Part shown: one piece after another, positions 5,552-10,249 of the stretch
Layout of the letters: each line of letters begins with the position of its first letter
Position numbering within the stretch: the stretch's first letter is position 1
Origin: JBFWYO01 sp050186335
GTDB lineage: Bacteria > Pseudomonadota > Alphaproteobacteria > Bin65
Assembly: GCA_050186335.1 (NCBI GenBank)
Contig: JBFWYO010000123.1
Location: 1-10,249, forward strand
Direction of reading: 5' to 3'
Length of the DNA: 10,249 nucleotides
The notes under the pieces: model-generated
The model's input: the letters and a program-made list of their open reading frames with translations, nothing else
Databases searched by the model: none
What the model was told of the DNA's origin: nothing
Made by a program: the position numbers and the translations under genes

Positions 5552-7189
5552 ATGTCCGATCTAACAACGGCGGTGGCCTATCCGGCCGAAATGGCGGCGC
5601 AATATCGAGCGGCCGGTTACTGGACCGACGAGACGCCGCAACAATGGCTCGCGCACTGGGCAGCCAAACAGCCGGCGGCATTGGCCGGCATTGGCGCGGG
5701 TCCGCCGCTGACCTACGGTTCGCTATACGATCAGGCGCGCCGCGTCGCGGCCGGCTTGCTGAAGCTGGGTTTCCGCAAGGGCGATGCGATTGGCATCCAG
5801 CTTCCTAATTCACCGGAACTTATGATCGCGTTCCATGGAATCCAGCTGATGGGCGGCGTCGTTTGCATGCTGCACATGCCGTATCGCGAAATGGAACTGG
5901 CGCCGATGCTGAAGCACGCCGGAGCGCGCGCCGTGTTCTGCCACAACGCGCTCGAAAGCTACGATGCCGCCGCATGTATGTTGAGCTTGGCGAAGTCGGT
6001 GCCGTCGCTCGAAACCGTGATCGTCGCGGTGGGCGAAGCGCCTCCGGGCACCGTCGCGTTCGCGGATCTTGTCGCCGGCGAGCCGGTCGAGATCGCCGAT
6101 CCGCCTCAGGCGGCGGATCCCGCCGTCATCGCCTTTACGTCGGGTACCACGGCATCGCCGAAAGCCGTGGTACATCCGCACTATACGTTGGCGGCGAGCG
6201 CTCGCATATCGGTCGGGGACACCGGCTGGACCAGCCGCGACGTGGTATTGTGCGCACCGGCTTTTACCCACGCCTTCGGCCTTACCGTCATGCTTGCCGT
6301 GTTGAATGCCGGCGCGGCCGCGGCACTGATGGCCGCGTATACGCCGCCCGCGCTTGCCGAGACGATAAAATCGACCAAGGCAACCTCGCTATGCTGCGGG
6401 CCTGCGCACGTCTTCGCAAATGCCAGGGCCGGGCTGCTTGGACAGGGGATTACCGATACGATCCGTTCCGCGTTCGTCGGCGGCGCGCATTGTCCGCCGC
6501 AGGCGATACAGACGCTGCAAGACGCGTGCCCGAACGGCACGATCTACCAGATTTGGGGCATGACCGAAGTCCTGATGGGGGTGATCAACCCGCTCGATGC
6601 GCCGCTTGACCTCCGGTTGCGGTCGATCGGCACGCCGCCCGCGGGGCACGATCTGCGCGTCGTCGGAGACGATGACACGGTGCTCGGCGTGGATCGGGAA
6701 GGCGAACTCCAGATACGCGGCCCGTTTCTGTTCCGCGGCTACTACAACAATGAGGAAGCCAGTCGACTCGCCTTCACCGACGACGGCTGGTTTCGAACCG
6801 GCGATATCGCGCGCATCGATTCCGACGGCAACGTGTATATGACCGGGCGGACCAAGGACATCATCAATCGCGGCGGCATCAAGATCAATCCGGTCGATAT
6901 CGAACTTATGCTCGAAGAACACCCGTCGGTGATGCAGGCGGCGATCATCCCGTATCCGCACGACATTCTCGGCGAACGCGCATGTCTGGTCATCGTACCG
7001 CGGCCGGGCCAATCGATGTCGATCGGGCAGATGCAGGATTATCTGACGTCGCGCGGCGTCGCGAAGATTCGTTGGCCGGAACGCATCGAGACGGTTCAAG
7101 CGATGCCGATGACGCCGACGCGAAAGATCATCAAGGGAAAATTGGCTCAGCAGGTCCTGAATAAGTCGCCCGCGACCGGGCTCAAGTAA
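5552..7189 (+). CDS. AMP-forming acyl/aryl-CoA ligase (ANL superfamily)
   Basis: A 545-residue adenylate-forming enzyme: carboxylate + ATP + CoA gives acyl-CoA + AMP + PPi. Core motifs in order: FTSGTTASPK (195-204, phosphate loop), YQIWGMTE (332-339), WFRTGD (413-418, ribose-binding Asp418), GRTKDIINRGG (432-442, hinge), and the C-terminal catalytic Lys525 in PTRKIIKG. All are intact. The overall look is closest to EntE-like or cyclohexanecarboxylate-type CoA ligases; the acid it activates cannot be read from sequence. The gene diverges from the TetR operon, so it most likely supplies the CoA thioester consumed there. I chose ATG 5552 because GGGGAAG precedes it closely (5541-5547) and because the frame's earlier GTG at 5474 lies inside the likely promoter. 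Confidence 0.93.
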   Translation: MSDLTTAVAYPAEMAAQYRAAGYWTDETPQQWLAHWAAKQPAALAGIGAGPPLTYGSLYDQARRVAAGLLKLGFRKGDAIGIQLPNSPELMIAFHGIQLMGGVVCMLHMPYREMELAPMLKHAGARAVFCHNALESYDAAACMLSLAKSVPSLETVIVAVGEAPPGTVAFADLVAGEPVEIADPPQAADPAVIAFTSGTTASPKAVVHPHYTLAASARISVGDTGWTSRDVVLCAPAFTHAFGLTVMLAVLNAGAAAALMAAYTPPALAETIKSTKATSLCCGPAHVFANARAGLLGQGITDTIRSAFVGGAHCPPQAIQTLQDACPNGTIYQIWGMTEVLMGVINPLDAPLDLRLRSIGTPPAGHDLRVVGDDDTVLGVDREGELQIRGPFLFRGYYNNEEASRLAFTDDGWFRTGDIARIDSDGNVYMTGRTKDIINRGGIKINPVDIELMLEEHPSVMQAAIIPYPHDILGERACLVIVPRPGQSMSIGQMQDYLTSRGVAKIRWPERIETVQAMPMTPTRKIIKGKLAQQVLNKSPATGLK

Positions 7190-7209
7190 GCCGGCCTTTC
7201 CGTAGGCCG

Positions 7210-8733
7210 CTAGTTCCGATCCAGCGTGTGCAGCTCGCGGCGCATGATCTTGCCGGTCGAGGTGGTCGGCAGGGTTTTGACGAAGGCGAACGCGCGCGGA
7301 ATCTTGTAGGCGGCAAGTTCCTTGCGGCAGAACGAATCCAGCTCTTCGGGCGTCGCCGAAGTTCCCGGCTTGAGCACGATATAGGCTTTCGCCAGCTCGC
7401 CCTTGAGCGGGTCGGCGACGCGGCCCACCGCCGACATCGCGACCGCCGGATGCGCCGCCAGCACGCGCTCGATCTCGGCCGGAAAAACTTTAAATCCGGC
7501 GGTGTTGATCATGTCCTTCTTGCGGTCGACGATGTAGACGTAGCCTTCGGCGTCCATCTTCGCCAGATCGCCGGTGTGCAGGAAACCGTCCGGCTCGATG
7601 GTTTCCTGGGTCGCTTTGTCGTTGTTGAAATAGCCCATCATGACGATCGGGCCTTTGACCATCAGCTCGCCGACGTCGCCCGGCTTCAGGGTGATCGCGG
7701 CGTCCTCCGAATCGGCGATGCGGCACTGCACGTAGGGCAGCGCCACGCCGATCGAGCCCAGGCGGTTTTCCGCGTACCAGGCGTGCGTGGTGCCGAGCCC
7801 GGCGAGCTCGGTCATGCCCCAAAGGTCCAATAACGGACAGCCGAAGCGCGCCTGCACTTCTTCCTCTTTCGCCACCGGCATGGTCTGGCCGCCGACCGTG
7901 CAGCGGGTCAGCGACGACAGGTCGTAATGGCCCAGTTCCGGATGCGCCAACAGCATCATGTAGGCGGTCGGCACGCCCTCGAACATCGTGGCTTTGTGCG
8001 TCTGGATCGCCTCGAGCACCGGCCGCTCCTCGAACCGGCGCAGCAGCACCAGCTTCATGCCGTAGAACATCGCGCCGTTCATCACCACGTTGCCGTACAC
8101 GTGCGGGCACGGCAGGGCGGTCACCACCGTGTCGCCCGCCATGCGCCGGTGCATCACCGCGGTCAGCGCGGTGTTGGTGACCACGTTGCGGTGCGAGTGC
8201 ATGGCGCCTTTCGGGTGCCCGGTGGTGCCGGAGGTGTAGCAGATGGTGGAAAGCTCGTCGGGTTTCGGGTCGGCGTGCGAAAACGAATTCTTCCCGCCGC
8301 TCAGCAGATCGTCGAAGCGCAGCGCGCCCTTGGAAATTTTGTCGCCGAACAGGATCACGTGTTCGAGCGGCGTGTCCTTCTTGATATCCAGCAGCGCGTC
8401 GCCCTTGTCGCCGGCGGCGAGAATGGCTTTCGCGCCGCAGTCGCGCGCCACGTAGCCGACTTCGGCCGGGGTCAGCATCACGTTAATGGGGTTCACCACG
8501 GCGCCGGTCTTGGCAATGCCGTAATACGAGACAATCCATTCCCAGCAATTGGTCGAATAAAGCGTCACCTTGTCGCCCGGCCCGATGCCGCGCGCGGTCA
8601 GTGCGTTGGCCAGCCGGCAGGCCAGCGCGTCGAGCTCGGTAAAGCTGAAACTGCGCCCCTCGAACACCAGCGCCGTACGATCGCCGAACTTGGCTGCCGC
8701 GTGGCTCGATATTTGCGCCAGATTGGTCGGCAT
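7210..8733 (-). CDS. Acyl-CoA synthetase (long/medium-chain fatty acid-CoA ligase type)
   Basis: A 507-residue AMP-forming acyl-CoA ligase with every family motif: YTSGTTGHPKG (166-176), LWGMTE (304-309), HTGD (386-389), DRKKDMINTAGFK (403-415) and the C-terminal catalytic Lys495 in STGKIMRREL. It resembles FadD-type and related class I synthetases; chain length and substrate are uncertain. GGGAAGGGG lies just upstream of the ATG at 8733, a strong ribosome site. It converges on the centre ligase gene with only 20 bases between the stops, and diverges from another synthetase gene across a repeat-filled spacer. Its sequence is clearly distinct from the other two ligases in the window, so this is not a recent duplication. 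Confidence 0.95.
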   Translation of the reverse strand: MPTNLAQISSHAAAKFGDRTALVFEGRSFSFTELDALACRLANALTARGIGPGDKVTLYSTNCWEWIVSYYGIAKTGAVVNPINVMLTPAEVGYVARDCGAKAILAAGDKGDALLDIKKDTPLEHVILFGDKISKGALRFDDLLSGGKNSFSHADPKPDELSTICYTSGTTGHPKGAMHSHRNVVTNTALTAVMHRRMAGDTVVTALPCPHVYGNVVMNGAMFYGMKLVLLRRFEERPVLEAIQTHKATMFEGVPTAYMMLLAHPELGHYDLSSLTRCTVGGQTMPVAKEEEVQARFGCPLLDLWGMTELAGLGTTHAWYAENRLGSIGVALPYVQCRIADSEDAAITLKPGDVGELMVKGPIVMMGYFNNDKATQETIEPDGFLHTGDLAKMDAEGYVYIVDRKKDMINTAGFKVFPAEIERVLAAHPAVAMSAVGRVADPLKGELAKAYIVLKPGTSATPEELDSFCRKELAAYKIPRAFAFVKTLPTTSTGKIMRRELHTLDRN

Positions 8734-8856
8734 GAACCCCTTCCCACGGGTCGCGCGCCGGTTGGCCCGGCGTCGCGCTGCCGTATCATTGTCGAGCCGG
8801 CCGGGCAGGGCAAGCGAAGTTTGGCCCGATGTGCTCGCGCCGCCGCGGACTCTCGT

Positions 8857-8890
8857 GTCGCCCCGGCTCTCATGTCACCCCGGCTCTCAT
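8857..8890 (+). repeat. 17-base tandem repeat, two units
   Basis: GTCGCCCCGGCTCTCAT (8857-8873) is followed directly by GTCACCCCGGCTCTCAT (8874-8890), one mismatch. A decayed partial unit precedes it and the next composite element begins with the same GTCA word. It looks like partial duplication of the end of a palindromic element. Confidence 0.7.
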
Positions 8891-9008
8891 GTCAGCCCGG
8901 ACAAGCGCCGCATAGCGGCGCGCCGATCCGGGGTCCAGGCTCGGCAAACATGCATAGTGGGAAACATCCTGGACCCCGGGTCTCGCTCCGCTCGCCCGGG
9001 GTGACAAG
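8891..9008 (+). repeat. Composite palindromic intergenic element, copy 1
   Basis: The left half has CCCGGA (8896-8901) pairing with TCCGGG (8927-8932), enclosing a second perfect hairpin GCGCCGC/GCGGCGC (8905-8911, 8915-8921). The right half has ACCCCGGG (8973-8980) pairing with CCCGGGGT (8995-9002). Ends are GTCAGCCCGG and CCGGGGTGACAAG. It lies in the 549-base spacer between two divergent acyl-CoA synthetase genes; no coding frame through it is credible. Confidence 0.8.
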
Positions 9009-9036
9009 TGGGAGAGGGTTGCCGCACACTTAATTT

Positions 9037-9156
9037 GTCACCCCGGACAAGCCCGCCCTTGCGGGCGCCGATCCGGGGTCCAGGGTGGTCGGGTTCGCGC
9101 GGTGGCAACCAGCCTGGACCCCGGGTCTCCGCAAGGGCTCCGCCCGGGGTGACAAG
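9037..9156 (+). repeat. Composite palindromic intergenic element, copy 2
   Basis: Same plan as copy 1: ACCCCGGA/TCCGGGGT (9040-9047, 9072-9079) around the inner hairpin GCCCGC/GCGGGC (9051-9056, 9061-9066), then ACCCCGGG/CCCGGGGT (9118-9125, 9143-9150). The inner hairpin arms differ in sequence from copy 1 yet pair perfectly. The spacer between halves is unrelated to that of copy 1. The following stretch 9157-9270 holds a GGGGTGACAAG fragment and a possible -10 box TACACT (9242-9247), with no convincing -35 partner. Confidence 0.8.
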
Positions 9157-9282
9157 AGTAAAAGCGGGGTGACAAGAAGACGAGTGCGGCGAGACGCGAA
9201 CCGGCACGCGTTGCCGCGGGACGCCAGTGCCCGCCTTCCGCTACACTGGCGGCAAACCAGAACCGCGTTTCGGGAGGCGTTG

Positions 9283-10231
9283 GTGACCACGCTCAAATCC
9301 TACGACCACGGCGCGTCGCCGGTGAAGCTGATCGGCGAGACCGTCGGCGCGTTCTTCGATCGCATCGCGGCCGCGCATGCCGAGCGCCCGGCGCTGATCG
9401 TGCGCCACCAGAACATTCGCTGGAGCTATGCCGAGCTGGCCGCCAAGGTGAACGAGACCGCGGCCGGGCTGCTCGGCGTCGGCCTCGAGCCGGGCGACCG
9501 CGTCGGCATCTGGGCGCCCAACTGCGCCGAATGGGTGCTCATGCAGTTCGCCACCGCGAAAGCGGGGCTGATTCTGGTCAACATCAACCCGGCCTACCGC
9601 ACCGCCGAGCTGGAATATGCATTGAACAAAGTCCAGTGCAAGGCGCTGGTCATGGCGCCCGCGTTGAAGAGCAGCGATTACGTCGAAATGCTCTACGAGC
9701 TCGCCCCGGAACTGCTGCGCGCGGCTCCCCTGGACCTGCACTGCAAGCGCCTGCCGCATCTGCGCGCGGTGATCGTGCTCGGCGAGCGCGTGCATCCCGG
9801 CATGCTCAATTTCTTCGCCGTGCCGGGCTGGGGCCAGCGCGACGGCGGCCGGCGCCTGGCCGAGATCGCGCCGAAGCTGCAGTTCGACGATCCGATCAAC
9901 ATCCAGTTCACCTCGGGCACCACGGGCTTCCCGAAGGGCGCCACGCTGACCCACCGCAACATCGTCAACAACGGCTTCTTCATCGGCGAGGCGATGCGGC
10001 TCACTCCCGACGACCGGCTGTGCATCCCGGTGCCGCTGTATCACTGTTTCGGCATGGTGCTCGGCAATTTGGCGTGCGTCACGCACGGCGCCGCCATCGT
10101 CTACCCGGCCGAGGCATTCGATCCGCTCGCCGTGCTGCAAACCGTGCAAGACGAACGCTGCACCGGCCTGCACGGCGTGCCGACCATGTTCATCGCCGAG
10201 CTGGACCATCCGCAGTTCGGGAATTTCGATC
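9283..10231 (+). CDS. Acyl-CoA synthetase, N-terminal part (3' truncated by contig end)
   Basis: The first 316 residues of an AMP-forming acyl-CoA synthetase of the medium-chain/ACSF2-like FadD type, usually about 550-570 residues. The phosphate loop FTSGTTGFPKG (209-219) and the following VPLYHCFG segment (250-257) are present; the GMTE, GD and C-terminal Lys motifs lie beyond the edge. The GTG start at 9283 has GGGAGG at 9272-9277, spacing 5, so the start is well supported. True sequence ends at about 10231: the frame reads FGNFD and then enters adapter sequence, whereas relatives continue FDLSSLRTG. The final C at 10231 fits the first base of that Leu codon. It is divergent from the synthetase at 7210-8733. 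Confidence 0.93.
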
Positions 10232-10249
10232 AGATCGGAAGAGCGTCGT
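10232..10249 (+). other. Illumina TruSeq adapter remnant at the contig end
   Basis: The last 18 bases, AGATCGGAAGAGCGTCGT, equal the start of the standard Illumina TruSeq read-2 adapter. They interrupt a conserved protein motif of the synthetase gene. This is untrimmed library sequence and not part of the genome. Confidence 0.95.

Noticed and set aside
7190..7212. Possible bidirectional terminator between convergent ligase genes
   Set aside because: Only a 5-bp stem (CGGCC/GGCCG) with an 8-base loop and no clear T run; too weak to list.
7927..9033. 368-codon open frame on the plus strand
   Set aside because: Antisense to the complete acyl-CoA synthetase and then running through palindromic repeats; His/Arg/Gln-rich shadow translation.
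9241..10209. 322-codon open frame on the minus strand
   Set aside because: Antisense to the right-end acyl-CoA synthetase, which has clear family motifs and a good ribosome site.

Overview
The window reads as one short GC-rich contig, probably from an alphaproteobacterium. I infer this from the codon use, the aliphatic/aromatic acyl-CoA gene content, and dense intergenic palindromic repeats of the GTCACCCCGG...CCGGGGTGAC and CTTCGACAGGCTCA types that are common in that class; the order cannot be fixed. It looks like a metagenomic or draft assembly, because the last 18 bases are an Illumina adapter and the first bases lie inside a gene that is duplicated next door.

Left end (1-1603): the tail of one exported protein, its terminator, a candidate promoter, then a complete close paralogue (480-1553) with its own terminator. 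These are probably envelope or outer-membrane proteins of unknown function. Positions 1604-2293 hold no gene. They carry a nested array of repeats whose two copies differ by a 96-base segment bounded by 9-base direct repeats.

Centre (2294-7189): a minus-strand operon is read TetR-type regulator, two-subunit MaoC/hot-dog dehydratase, enoyl-CoA hydratase, and a short di-iron protein recognisably related to PaaA, the catalytic subunit of phenylacetyl-CoA epoxidase. Facing it across about 270 bases is a CoA ligase on the plus strand. The promoter-like boxes and palindromes in this gap suggest shared control by the TetR protein. The set resembles a compact version of CoA-dependent epoxidation and beta-oxidation: ligase to make the acyl-CoA, di-iron oxygenase to oxidise it, hydratases to process the product. 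The usual PaaB, PaaC, PaaD and PaaE partners are not in the window, so substrate and reaction are open. This is the most interesting part.

Right end (7190-10249): a complete long/medium-chain acyl-CoA synthetase on the minus strand, converging on the centre ligase, and the first 316 codons of another acyl-CoA synthetase on the plus strand. They diverge from a 549-base spacer filled with two composite palindromic elements and a short tandem array. In all, three adenylate-forming ligases lie within 4.7 kb. No tRNA, rRNA, CRISPR array, transposase or phage gene was seen.
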